From Pontiella desulfatans (GTDB lineage Bacteria > Verrucomicrobiota > Kiritimatiellia > Kiritimatiellales > Pontiellaceae): DNA of 64,000 bases. Below, one piece after another: positions 1 through 8,700 of the stretch. The stretch spans positions 1,116,001-1,180,000 of the forward strand of contig NZ_CAAHFG010000002.1 of NCBI RefSeq assembly GCF_900890425.1. The letters are read 5' to 3'. Positions within the stretch are counted from its first letter, which is position 1. Every line of letters begins with the position of its first letter. A program made the translations under genes and the position numbers. Under the pieces are notes generated by a model that was given only the letters and a program-made list of their open reading frames with translations, did not search any database and was not told the DNA's origin.

Positions 1-48
1 ACGGTATCTTCCAATATCTGGGCTGCCGTCAAGGGGGCGTTGCTCTAA
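1..48 (+). CDS. C-terminal end of an upstream gene (possibly thymidylate kinase)
   Basis: Reading frame 1 is open from the window edge to a TAA at 46-48 and gives the last 15 residues, ending in AAVKGALL. The stop overlaps the first base of the holB start codon (TAATG), so the two genes are translationally coupled. Thymidylate kinase (tmk) often precedes holB in bacteria, which makes tmk the best guess, but 15 residues cannot prove it. Confidence 0.4.
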   Translation, partial: TVSSNIWAAVKGALL

Positions 49-1034
49 TGGAAGCCATCGACATGCATGCCGAGGCGTGGCAGGGGATCCTCAATGGATT
101 CACATCCGACCGGTTGGCCCACGCCTACGTGATCGTCGGCTCCCCCCGGGGGAATGCGCTCCATTTTGCGGAATCCTTCTTGAAGCTACTGTTTTGCGAG
201 CGCGCTGAAAAACCGTGCAACGAATGCGTGGCCTGCCGTCAGGTGGAGGCGCACAAGCATGTCGATAACCTTTGGATTGAACCCCAAAGCAAATCTCGAA
301 TGGTCCTTGTGGAAGATGTCGATGGGCTGATACGCCGCATTTCCCAAACGTCCTTTGAGGGCGGATGGAAGGCCGGGGTTATACTCCAGGCCGACCGGAT
401 GAACATTGAATCCGAAAACAAGCTGCTCAAGACGCTGGAAGAACCCCCGGCGAAAACCATTCTGCTTCTTGTAACCGATTCGCCGCAGGGATTGCTTCCC
501 ACCATCATTTCACGGTGCCAGAAGATTGTGCTGTCCGAAGGGCGGGCCGGGGCGATGGACGACGTGTGGCGGTTGCCGTTGCTGGAGATCCTGCACAGCC
601 TTCCTCCAACGGGCGGGCTAGGCGCTGCGCGCCAGGCCAGTCAGCTCAAGGCCTTGTTCGATGTGGTTAAGGACGGCATCGCCGATGCGGTGGTCGAAGA
701 CCTCGACCAACATGATGAGGCGTTGGATGAATCCAAACTGAAGGGCATTCTCGAAGCGCGAACCAATGCACGTCTTAAAGAGGTGCAGGCCGATGTCTTC
801 CGCATCATGCTCGACTGGCATCGCGACGTGCTGATGCTCGCATCCGGGATCGATGCCGCGGAGCTCGTGTTTGCCAATGAGCGCGATGTCTTGGTTGAAC
901 AGTCCCGGCGCCACACGCAAGGGTCGGCCTTGCAGGCCATCCAGGTGGTCGAGGGCATGGCGCGTCGACTGGATCGGAACATTCCCGACCTGCAAATATT
1001 CGACGAAGCTTTCCGCAAGCTCGTTCGGCGTTAG
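48..1034 (+). CDS. holB: DNA polymerase III delta' subunit (clamp loader)
   Basis: Product of 328 residues. The delta' subunit is a AAA+-fold component of the DnaX clamp-loader complex that opens and loads the beta sliding clamp in the cytoplasm. Visible family features are the AHAYVIVG start of the AAA+ core, a zinc-binding cysteine cluster near residues 50-64 (CERAEKPCNECVAC), the NKLLKTLEEPP segment near residue 127, and the SRCQKI motif near residue 155 that matches the SRC motif of clamp-loader subunits. There is no obvious Walker A lysine, as expected for delta'. It is coupled to the preceding gene by TAATG. Its stop overlaps the end of the convergent aroQ by 4 bp. Confidence 0.9.
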   Translation: MEAIDMHAEAWQGILNGFTSDRLAHAYVIVGSPRGNALHFAESFLKLLFCERAEKPCNECVACRQVEAHKHVDNLWIEPQSKSRMVLVEDVDGLIRRISQTSFEGGWKAGVILQADRMNIESENKLLKTLEEPPAKTILLLVTDSPQGLLPTIISRCQKIVLSEGRAGAMDDVWRLPLLEILHSLPPTGGLGAARQASQLKALFDVVKDGIADAVVEDLDQHDEALDESKLKGILEARTNARLKEVQADVFRIMLDWHRDVLMLASGIDAAELVFANERDVLVEQSRRHTQGSALQAIQVVEGMARRLDRNIPDLQIFDEAFRKLVRR

Positions 1035-1465
1035 CCTTTTAACTTATGCACCAGCGCACGCAGCGCGAGGGTGTAGCCGAATCCCTTGAATCCCATGATC
1101 TGCCCAATGCAGGCCGGTGCCGTTAGGCTCTTGTGCCGGATCTCCTCGCGCGTGTGGGTGTTGCTCAAATGAACCTCCACGGCTGGAACCACATCGGCGA
1201 CGGCCTTCAGCGCATCGCATAGCGCCAGGCTGGTGTGGGTGAATGCCGCTGGGTTGATGACGATCCCATCGAACTGTCCCCGGCTTTCCCCGATCCAACC
1301 AACCAGGTCAGCTTCGGCGTTGGACTGCCGGAAATCGATTTCCACATCCTCGAAAAGCGTATGCAGTTCCGCTTCGATATCGGTCAGCGTCTCGTATCCA
1401 TAGATTTCCGGTTCGCGGGTGCCGAGCAAATTCAGGTTGGGTCCGTTCAAAACGAGTATCTTCAT
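1031..1465 (-). CDS. aroQ: 3-dehydroquinate dehydratase, type II
   Basis: Product of 144 residues, a normal length for the family. It dehydrates 3-dehydroquinate to 3-dehydroshikimate in the shikimate pathway. The N-terminus MKILVLNGPNLNLLGTREP carries the family signature, followed by DFRQSNAEADLVGWI, the substrate-binding INPAAFTHTS and VEVHLSN segments, with the catalytic Tyr in the GTREPEIYG segment and the His in VEVHLSN. A longer in-frame open reading frame extends 27 codons upstream, but the ATG at 1465 gives the canonical start and that extension resembles nothing in the family. A second shikimate-pathway gene, aroC, lies at 22 kb in this window. Confidence 0.93.
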   Translation of the reverse strand: MKILVLNGPNLNLLGTREPEIYGYETLTDIEAELHTLFEDVEIDFRQSNAEADLVGWIGESRGQFDGIVINPAAFTHTSLALCDALKAVADVVPAVEVHLSNTHTREEIRHKSLTAPACIGQIMGFKGFGYTLALRALVHKLKG

Positions 1466-1790
1466 GGTTTTCTCCGTTAACAGGGAAAGGTAGATGACTC
1501 TTCCCCTTGAAACAAGCCAGTTAATGGCTTCTCGATGTTCTATCAAGGATCGTGGGCATGGGTTGCTGGGCGGTGGTGTTTCTCGGGGGCGGTATCATTG
1601 CGTCCATTGGAGTGGCCGGGGATGGACATTTCGTGATTCGTGTTCCCTCTCTCCACGAGAGGTTTGGGCGGAGGGGGCTGGAAAGGGGTTCGGGGTGATC
1701 CGAAAGAAGCCCCTGTGCTGGCTCAACGCTGAAATCATGAATCCAGGAACAGATATGACCCGAAGCAACGCCATCGCCTGCCGCTAAAAA
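1466..1790. other. Intergenic stretch upstream of aroQ, ending at the IS66 insertion point
   Basis: About 325 bp with no convincing gene. A small open frame (1494-1787, plus strand) has no family resemblance and no good ribosome-binding site. Before the IS66 insertion this segment would have been the 3' flank of the SRAP gene now at 4123-4749. It should contain the aroQ promoter, but no clear -35/-10 pair was seen. Confidence 0.5.
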
Positions 1791-1824
1791 GTATGCGTCT
1801 TTTCGATCACCTCATTGACAACGG

Positions 1825-3330
1825 CTATGCCGTTTGAGTGCGAGCGGTGGACCAGCGGGCAGGTGTCCAGTTCGCAGCTTCGGACTGTTGCATGGTCGGC
1901 AGGGCGTCGAGTAGGTCTTTGAGATACTCGGCGGGGTTAAGGCCGAGTTTACGGCAGGTTTCCACCAGGCTGTAGATGACGGCACTGGTCTGCCCGGAGT
2001 TCGGGCTGCCGAAGAACAGGAAGTTCTTTTTGCCCAGCGCGGTCGGACGAATGGCGTTCTCGACCAGGTTGTTGTCGATTTCGAATGTTCCGTGTTCGAG
2101 GTAAAGATTAAGCGCTTCCCAGCGATCAAGCGCATAGGTTATGGCTTTTCCAAAGTTGCTCTTTGGCAACTGGCGCGCCTGTTCTTTATCGAGGATCGTT
2201 TTAATTTTATCCAGAACCGGAGCCGCATGTTTCCGGCGGTAGGCCGCGCGTTCAAGTTCAGGATTGTTTCGAAGTTCTGTTTCAGTGCGGTAGAGTTTGG
2301 CGATCAGCTTTACGACTTTCCGGGCGTTCGAGTTGTCAGGCACTTCCACGAAGTTCCGACGGGTATGCGCCCAGCAGGCGGCGTGAATGATGGTCTCTTT
2401 TTCTTTTTGATGTTCCGGACGGTTCAGCCACGCCGGATAGGCGGCATACCCATCGGTCTGAATATATCCTTCATAATCGGTGAGAATCGGAACCAGGCAT
2501 TCGGCGGCCCGGCTCGGGAACCATTCAAACAGCACGCCGGCCCCGGGACTGTGATAGGCCCATAGGTATCCATTGGGACAATGGTCCTTTTCCGTGTCCT
2601 GGTATTTTATGAATGTTTCATCGATCTGCATGTATCCGCTTTGCCGGATTTCATTGCGGAGCGCTTCATAAATCAGAGTCAGCCAATCGGCGACCAGATA
2701 CATCCAGTTGCCCATGGTTTTGCGGCTGATTTCAATATCGTGGCGGTATTTCAGCGTCATCTCCTGCCGGTAAAGCGGAAGATGGTCACAGTATTTGTTC
2801 AGAATGATGCTCCGGATCAGTCCGGCGGAAGCATAGCTGTTCGGGATCAGCCGCTTCGGGGCAGGAGCAATGAGCGGTGCGACGTTGCGGTCATCTACTT
2901 TGATATATTTTTCGCGGACGATGATGCGGCGGAAGTATTGAGTCGGCGTAACGTCGAGTTCCTCAACGGTTTCCTCGCCAATCTTTTTATAGCTCTGCGG
3001 ATCCGCCTGCACTTCATCCGGAACGATAACGACGCGCTCGGTCGGGAGATCTTCAGGGATACGCTCTTTAAGCGGTTTGCGCTTACCGCGCCGGGATTCC
3101 TTTTTTTCGTCGAGCTCTTCGAGTTTTTCTTCGGCTTCGTCGAGAGCATCCTGCATCTCGCGAAGCTCTTCAAACGCCAGTTCCATCTGGTCCGGGGTCA
3201 GTTTTTCACTGCTGCGCCCGAATATCTTATTCATCAGATAACGGACCTTCTCATGCAGAAGGCGTATTTCAACCTGCTGATCGGTGTTTTGCGCAAGCAG
3301 CTTATCAAAATTTTCCCGGTTGAATTCCAT
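1825..3330 (-). CDS. tnpC: IS66 family transposase TnpC
   Basis: Product of 501 residues, normal for IS66 transposases. The N-terminal region has a coiled-coil/leucine-rich segment and the LMNKIFGRSSEKL motif. A zinc-finger-like/linker part follows, then the DDE core: QIDETFIKY (first Asp, about residue 238), IQTDGYAAYP (second Asp, about residue 293) with the CWAHTRRNF insertion typical of IS66, and NLVENAIRPTALGKKNFLF carrying the catalytic Glu. The C-terminal DUF4372/IS66-C-like tail ends near residue 500. It catalyses cut-and-paste movement of the element and is the last gene of the tnpABC set, 66 bp downstream of tnpB. Confidence 0.95.
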   Translation of the reverse strand: MEFNRENFDKLLAQNTDQQVEIRLLHEKVRYLMNKIFGRSSEKLTPDQMELAFEELREMQDALDEAEEKLEELDEKKESRRGKRKPLKERIPEDLPTERVVIVPDEVQADPQSYKKIGEETVEELDVTPTQYFRRIIVREKYIKVDDRNVAPLIAPAPKRLIPNSYASAGLIRSIILNKYCDHLPLYRQEMTLKYRHDIEISRKTMGNWMYLVADWLTLIYEALRNEIRQSGYMQIDETFIKYQDTEKDHCPNGYLWAYHSPGAGVLFEWFPSRAAECLVPILTDYEGYIQTDGYAAYPAWLNRPEHQKEKETIIHAACWAHTRRNFVEVPDNSNARKVVKLIAKLYRTETELRNNPELERAAYRRKHAAPVLDKIKTILDKEQARQLPKSNFGKAITYALDRWEALNLYLEHGTFEIDNNLVENAIRPTALGKKNFLFFGSPNSGQTSAVIYSLVETCRKLGLNPAEYLKDLLDALPTMQQSEAANWTPARWSTARTQTA

Positions 3331-3396
3331 GCCGTATATTATACCAAAACCGACCGGAAAATGGCGGCATCAAGAGCAGGAAAAATGCAAAAAAAA

Positions 3397-3744
3397 TCAG
3401 CGCTGATACCACGGCTTAAACGATCCCTGTTTCAGATCGACTCCATCGAGCAGCAGCGCAAGCGCCTCGGGCGCGAGTTCAAGCCTCTCGTTCGCGGCAA
3501 CGCCCTTCGGACAGCTAAAGCATCCTATATCCAGCCGCTTGATGGCCACCCACATACCGGTGCCGTCCCAGTACAGCGTCTTGATCCGGTTCCGACGACG
3601 ATTCGTAAACACATACAACGCCCCTGAACACGGATCTTCATTCAACCGATCCAGCACAACGCCATGAAGGCCGTTAAAACTTTTTCGCAGGTCCACCGGC
3701 TCCACCGCCAGGTACACCCGGATAGAGTTGCTTAATCCAAACAT
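3397..3744 (-). CDS. tnpB: IS66 family accessory protein TnpB (Orf2)
   Basis: Product of 115 residues, typical for IS66 Orf2 (not the RNA-guided IS200/IS605 TnpB). Diagnostic segments are VEPVDLRKSFNGLHGVV, GALYVFTNRRRNRIKTLYWDGTGMWVAIKRLD and a C-terminal LALLLDGVDL. It is required together with TnpA for transposition in studied IS66 elements, although its biochemical role is unclear. Its start overlaps the end of tnpA by 13 bp, so translation is probably coupled. Confidence 0.93.
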   Translation of the reverse strand: MFGLSNSIRVYLAVEPVDLRKSFNGLHGVVLDRLNEDPCSGALYVFTNRRRNRIKTLYWDGTGMWVAIKRLDIGCFSCPKGVAANERLELAPEALALLLDGVDLKQGSFKPWYQR

Positions 3745-4070
3745 CCGGCCGCCTCCCGCAGAACAGCACCGAGTTCTTTCGGCGATGCAACCGGCACCAT
3801 CACCTCAATCCGGTTCGGCAGACAGATCCGCACCTCATCCGGCTCGGCGGCATCAGGCCGCAACTCCACCTCGTAAAAAGCAGGTTCCTGCTCCTGTCGT
3901 TCAAGGCGCAACCAACGAGCCAGCGTTTTCGGATTAATATTCCATTCCCGGCAGAATGCCGCCTGAGTTAGCCCGGCACCATTGAACTCTTCGATCAACT
4001 CCCGGCGTTCCTCCTCTGTATAAGAGGCTCGCCCCATTCCATTGCTTTCATTCGTATCCATGCCCGACAA
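3732..4070 (-). CDS. tnpA: IS66 family accessory protein TnpA (Orf1, helix-turn-helix)
   Basis: Product of 112 residues. Residues 17-55 form a helix-turn-helix of the transposase-8/IS3-IS66 OrfA kind (TEEERRELIEEFNGAGLTQAAFCREWNI in two parts around the turn), followed by NPKTLARWLR, and a C-terminal part with IEVMVPV typical of IS66 Orf1. It probably binds the element ends. First gene of the tnpABC operon, about 50 bp inside the right terminal repeat, which should hold the promoter. Confidence 0.9.
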   Translation of the reverse strand: MSGMDTNESNGMGRASYTEEERRELIEEFNGAGLTQAAFCREWNINPKTLARWLRLERQEQEPAFYEVELRPDAAEPDEVRICLPNRIEVMVPVASPKELGAVLREAAGCLD

Positions 4071-4121
4071 ATTATCAGGCTTCCCCCGAGCTGACTACGG
4101 GGAGGAGGAAGAGGCGTATAC

Positions 4122-4129
4122 GCTAAAAA
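4122..4129. repeat. Right copy of the 8-bp IS66 target-site duplication
   Basis: GCTAAAAA, identical to 1783-1790 on the other side of the element. Read on the minus strand this octamer contains the TAG stop codon of the SRAP gene, so duplication of the target kept the protein end intact. Confidence 0.9.
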
Positions 4130-4749
4130 AGATCACCTTGAATTTCTCCGGGATCGAGGCACCCCGCATCGTCGTTGACCACCTTGTTCACCCGTCGCGA
4201 CACCGGCCGGGAGGTGAGTTGCGGGGTCACGTCTGAGCTCACGATCGTGAGCGCAGACGTGACCTTGCCGGGGGAGGCGAGCCAGTTATTCCATTGGGTT
4301 TGGTCTATGATGACGGGCATGCGGTGGTGGATGCCCTGCATGTTTTGGTCGGCGGCGCGGGTGATGATGACACAGCGGCCTTCGCGCCATAGGCCGGCAA
4401 AGCCGAAGAGTTGCTGTTTCAGGGTTTGGAAATAGTAGGGTTGCTTGCCTTTCCATTCGTAGAATCCGTCGGCGGGGATAAGGCAGCGGTTGGCTGCGAG
4501 CAAATCCTTGAACATGGGGCGTTCCGCCAAGGTTTCGGAGCGGGCGTTAATCACCAACGCGCCGGAATGGGGATTCTGAAAGCCCCAAATGCATTGCTGC
4601 GCCTTGGTCGGGTTTGATTGCCGGAAGACGGCGACGTTTTGGGTGGGGGCCACGTTGTAGCGTCCATGGAAGAGCGGGGGAAGCTCGACCTCGCCGAGTT
4701 GCTTCAGCACCTCTTCCCGTGTTTTGGTTTGTGTAAAGCGTCCGCACAT
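4123..4749 (-). CDS. SRAP domain protein (YedK/HMCES-like abasic-site shield)
   Basis: Product of 208 residues. SRAP proteins cross-link their N-terminal Cys2 to abasic sites in single-stranded DNA and protect replication forks. The start at 4749 was chosen because it gives MCGRFTQ, leaving Cys as residue 1 after Met removal; a longer frame adds 21 residues without support. Other conserved parts are NARSET (about residue 72), DGFYEWK with the catalytic Glu, and HHRMPVII with the catalytic His. The C-terminal SRPVSRRVN..NDD segment is present, but just before it about 13 residues are encoded by a near-perfect palindrome (4225-4264), probably an inserted repeat. The TAG stop lies in the IS66 target duplication. 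Divergent from the FAH gene. Confidence 0.9.
   Translation of the reverse strand: MCGRFTQTKTREEVLKQLGEVELPPLFHGRYNVAPTQNVAVFRQSNPTKAQQCIWGFQNPHSGALVINARSETLAERPMFKDLLAANRCLIPADGFYEWKGKQPYYFQTLKQQLFGFAGLWREGRCVIITRAADQNMQGIHHRMPVIIDQTQWNNWLASPGKVTSALTIVSSDVTPQLTSRPVSRRVNKVVNDDAGCLDPGEIQGDLF
4225..4264. repeat. Palindromic repeat inside the SRAP coding sequence
   Basis: A 40-bp palindrome with one mismatched pair, centred between 4244 and 4245, with core GCTCACGATCGTGAGC. The same 16-bp core is the centre of the 50-bp perfect palindrome at 17134-17183. On the minus strand it is read in frame as part of the SRAP protein (about TSALTIVSSDVT), between the HHRMPV region and the SRPVSRRVN motif. 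This suggests that a mobile palindrome was inserted into the gene without breaking the frame. Confidence 0.8.
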
Positions 4750-4826
4750 AAGAACGTATTTCGTAATACGTATTGCGAAACTTTGCAACACCGTTACTCT
4801 GTTGGATATCACGTTTGGAGGATTAC

Positions 4827-5675
4827 ATGAAGCTGTGTCGGTTTGGCGAAAAGGGCAGGGAGCGCCCTGGGGTTTGGATGGATGACGGACGGATTCTTGA
4901 TGTGCGGGCGCTGGCGTTCCATATCGAGGATTTTAACGAGCACTTTTTTGCGAACAATGGATTGGGGCAACTCAGGGTCTTGCTGGATGATCCCGGTGCC
5001 GGATATGTCGATGCCGGATCGGTTCGTTTGGGCGCGCCGGTTGCTCGGCCATCGAAAATCATTTGCGTCGGCGCCAACTATGCCGACCATGCCAAGGAGT
5101 TCGGGCATGCCATTCCTTCGGAACCCATTTTGTTTTCGAAGGCAACAACGGCTCTTGGTGGACCCAACGATGAAATCGTATTGCCGGAGGGGGCGCAGGT
5201 GGTCGATAGCGAGGCCGAGCTGGCCGTGGTGGTCGGCAGGACGGCAACCAAGGTCGCCGCGGAGGACGCATTGGATCATGTGGCCGGCTACACGGTGCTA
5301 AATGACGTCACCGAGCGGATCGTGCAGAAGGCCAATGGCCAATGGTTCCGCGGAAAGGGGTTCGATACCTTCTGCCCGTTGGGGCCGTTCCTTGTCACGC
5401 CCGACGAGGTGCCAAATCCCGACCACCTACGTGTTTGGCAAAAACACAACGGGGTCCTGCTTCAGGACGGAACCACGGCCGATATGATGTTCAAGGTGTC
5501 TTTCTTGATCGAGTACATCTCTCGCGGCATGACGCTTCTTCCCGGCGATATCATATCAACGGGTACGCCGAATGGCATTGGCTCGGCGCGCGATCCCCAG
5601 GTGCTCATGAATCCCGGGGATATCGTTGAGGTCGGGGTCGTCGGGGTGGGGGCGCAGCGTTGCGTGGTGCGGTAG
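4827..5675 (+). CDS. Fumarylacetoacetate hydrolase (FAH) family protein
   Basis: Product of 282 residues. FAH-family enzymes hydrolyse or hydrate 2-keto acids with a Mg/Mn ion held by three acidic residues. Visible are GANYADHAKEFG, the metal-binding DSEAELAVVVG (ExE) segment, NDVTERIVQKANGQWFRGKGFDTFCPLGP, and STGTPNGIG near the C-terminus. Length and sequence fit the group that includes ureidoglycolate lyase-like enzymes and 2,4-diketo-3-deoxy-L-fuconate hydrolase; the latter would suit a fucan-degrading lifestyle, but that is inference. The ATG at 4827 is preceded by TTGGAGG at a good distance; 18 further upstream codons are unsupported. Followed by a strong bidirectional terminator. Confidence 0.85.
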   Translation: MKLCRFGEKGRERPGVWMDDGRILDVRALAFHIEDFNEHFFANNGLGQLRVLLDDPGAGYVDAGSVRLGAPVARPSKIICVGANYADHAKEFGHAIPSEPILFSKATTALGGPNDEIVLPEGAQVVDSEAELAVVVGRTATKVAAEDALDHVAGYTVLNDVTERIVQKANGQWFRGKGFDTFCPLGPFLVTPDEVPNPDHLRVWQKHNGVLLQDGTTADMMFKVSFLIEYISRGMTLLPGDIISTGTPNGIGSARDPQVLMNPGDIVEVGVVGVGAQRCVVR

Positions 5676-5712
5676 TGGCGCAGGCGTTCTTGCCTGCGTG
5701 GGAAGAATAAAA

Positions 5713-5737
5713 AAGGGATCGCCGATGGCGATCCCTT
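5713..5737. terminator. Bidirectional rho-independent terminator
   Basis: Perfect 11-bp stem AAGGGATCGCC with a GAT loop. An A-run lies on the left and TTATTCATTT on the right, so it can serve both the FAH gene (plus) and the convergent autotransporter (minus). Confidence 0.85.
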
Positions 5738-5759
5738 ATTCATTTCCGGTGCTTCCGGT

Positions 5760-8700
5760 TTAGAACTGGTAGCGCATGGAACCGAGCAGGGTGTAGTCGG
5801 AATAATCCTTGCCCCGGCGGCTGTCGAGATCCGCACGCAGTTCGAGGAATTCGCCGAGCTTGGCCGATGCACCGATGCCGATTTTTAGGATGTCCTTTTC
5901 CGGTGCCTGAAGGATCATGGTGTAGTTGTTGTTGTATCCGTCAACGAGGGTATAGCCTACGTTTTCATCGTCGCCCAGCCACTCATGCTGCCAGTAGGCG
6001 CGGATTTCGGGTTTGATGGTGATGCTGCCCATGCCCATATACATGCCCATGCTGCAACCCAGCGAACTTTGAAGGTAGAAGGCGTCAAAGCTATCGACAC
6101 TGCGCTGTACGGCATCGGAGGACTGTTCCTCATACCCTTCCTGGCTATAGTAGTTGCCGAGGAAGGAGAGCTGGGGCGTGTAGATGAGGTATTTGCCGGA
6201 CATCTCCTTGCCGCCGCCGAGGAAGAATGCAACGTTGTCCGCACTGTAGTCGGCCTTCGTGTCGAAGGTGGTTCCGTAGGTGGAATCAATGTCGGAGGTG
6301 CCGTAGATAATGCCTGCGTCGCCGAACCAGTCCTTCGTTCCGATCGATGTGTAGAACGCGGCATACATGCTCTTGGTGTCGGTGGTTGCCCCGGCGCCCC
6401 TGTCGGCCGTTCCGTTTCCTGCGCCACCGGCGAGGCCAAAGAGGACATTTTCCCCCACGGAGAGGTCGGCGCCGATCAGGAAGCCGGAAATGTCGGCGGA
6501 ATAGCCATCGAAGCCATCGGCGGCATCCTTGTCGCCCCAGTTGCCGTATCCGGAGATCCAGCCCTGGAGTTGCTGCCCCTGCATGTGCGGGCCGGCCACG
6601 CCTTTCGGTTTGTCCCAGGAAATACGGGCCGAGGCCTCGCCCATGCGGGCGCGGGTGTTGTCCGCGCGCTTGGTCACCTGTTCGGCAACGGACTGCAGGC
6701 CCATGTTGACGACGTTGTGGGCGGGCGTTGAGCTTTTCTTTTCCCCATAGTAGGCATCCATGGCCGCGTTGATCTCCGCGCTCGAGGACATGTTCGCGAT
6801 GATCTCCACCATGGCCGTGGCATTGGAGTTGCCGGCAATGAACATCTCGTTGATTTCGGTGGCCACATCCTTTAGCTGCCCCTCAAGGCCTCCAACTTCG
6901 CCGATGGTGCGGACGATGAAGTTGTCGAGCACGATGGTGTTGCCGTTGGAGACGACGGTGTTGAAGTCGAACAGCAGGCTGCTGTCGATGTTAATGTTGT
7001 CCAGCAGGCTGCCCGTGGAGGCCGCTTCGTCGTTGATCGTCAATTCCCCGGCAACGACCACGTTCTGCACCAGGTTGGTGTCGTTCTTGCCGACGCCGTT
7101 GTTGACCACCCGGATCGTGCTGCCGCTTTCGAGGTTGGCCTTGCCGGCAACCTGCAGGTTGGCTTCGGTGTTGTTGGTGCTGATGCCGACTTCAAGCGTC
7201 GAGTATTCGTCTTGGTTGTAGTCGCCTTCAACCTTCGCCGTGGAGGTGCCGTCGATCTTCAAGGTCGAGTTGTGGTAAACATAGGCATCCTTGCCCACCA
7301 TGACGCTGGCGCCGTCCAGGATGGTCAGCGTGTTTTGGTAGGAATTGTTCGATTCCGTGCCGATGAACAAGTCCATGCCGATGTCCAGCAGGGAGCCGGC
7401 TCCGCCAACGGTGACGGCGTTGTTGTCCGTATCCAGGCCGATGTAGAGGTTTTGCGTTGCGGTGGCCACGGCTTCGTTGGTGATCGACAGGGTGCTCTGG
7501 TTGTCGATGAATAGATCGGTTCCTTCCCACGAGGCACCCGCCCCGTCGAGCAGCACGGCGTAGCCGCCGTCCAACGTGTTGGTTCCGCTCAGGGTTCCAA
7601 GAAGGTGGAGGGTTGCACCGCTCTCGATGAAGATGTTGGTGAGCCCGTTGGCCGTGGCGGAGAGGTTCCAGTCAGTCGACTTGAGGGTGCCGCCCTCGCT
7701 GACCGTCAGCGTATTGTTGGTGCCCTTGATTTCAATGTTGTCCTGCGCGGAGACATAGAGCGTGCCGCCTTCTTCAATATTGACGGCATTGCCCGAGCCG
7801 GTGTCGGAGCCGATGACCAAGCTGTTGGATACGGTCAGGAGGGAACCATCGACATAGTCGTTGTAGTTGTTTTCGCCCCTGATAGTAACCATGTTGTTCG
7901 AGGTTCCTTCGTAGGCTCCGACTAAAAGATCCTTCGTGTTGGCTTCCGCGCCCATCACGATATCGAAGGTGTTGATCGAGTTCTCAGCGCCGATGTGGAT
8001 GGCGTTGGCCACGTTGAGCACCGCATTGGTGGTTTCAAGGTGAATGTAGTTCTTCTCTGTATGCTGGTTGGTGGTGGCGCCCACATAGAGGTTTCCGGCC
8101 ACCTCGGTGGTGCCGCCGTAGATGGAAAAGCGGTTGTTGCCGTCGTCGCTCTTGCCGACCACCAGGTTGCTTGCAACATTGAAGCGGGAATCGGCATTGT
8201 CCGGGGTCAGGAAGATATAGTTGTCGCCGACCGCCTCGCCAATGATTGCATTGCCGTCCAGGTTCACCAGTCCGCCGTCGCTGATGTTCAGGATGCTCCC
8301 GCCTCCTTCAAGGCCAACTACCAGGTCGCTCTGGAGGTTGAGGGTTGCGGCTTCGCCGACCGTGGCGGTGTTGCCTCCGTTGTTCGAGGCGCCTGTTGCT
8401 CCTGCGTTTTTGCCGATGATGAACTCGCCGGCGACGGTGTTGGTGCCGCCGGTTTGGTTGTAGGTGTTTTTAGAGGAGTCGCGGCCGAGGATGAAGTCGC
8501 TTTCTGCCACGACGGTGCCGTGGTCGATGTTGAACTGGTTGCTTCCGCCGTTGGCGCCGACGATTACGTTGCCCGTGGCGTTGAGCGTGCCGTTGCTTCC
8601 AACATTGACCGAGTTGCCGGTCGCCGTTTCGTTGGCGCCGACATAAAGATCGCTCTGGGCATCAACCATGCCGCCGTCGGCAATGTTCAGTTCGTTGTAT

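Larger units (their letters stand above)
1791..4121 (-). mobile_element. Complete IS66-family insertion sequence
   Basis: Element of 2331 bp carrying tnpA, tnpB and tnpC on the minus strand, the standard IS66 gene order. The left end begins GTATGCGTCTTTTC and the right end, read inwards, begins GTATACGCCTCTTCC, giving imperfect terminal inverted repeats. The element is flanked on both sides by the 8-bp sequence GCTAAAAA (1783-1790 and 4122-4129), the duplication size known for IS66. All three genes are open and the tnpC catalytic residues are present, so the copy may be active. It sits directly at the 3' end of the SRAP gene. Confidence 0.93.

Noticed and set aside
1494-1787. 97-codon plus-strand frame before the IS66
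   Set aside because: No ATG start with ribosome-binding site and no resemblance; the stop is created by the target duplication.
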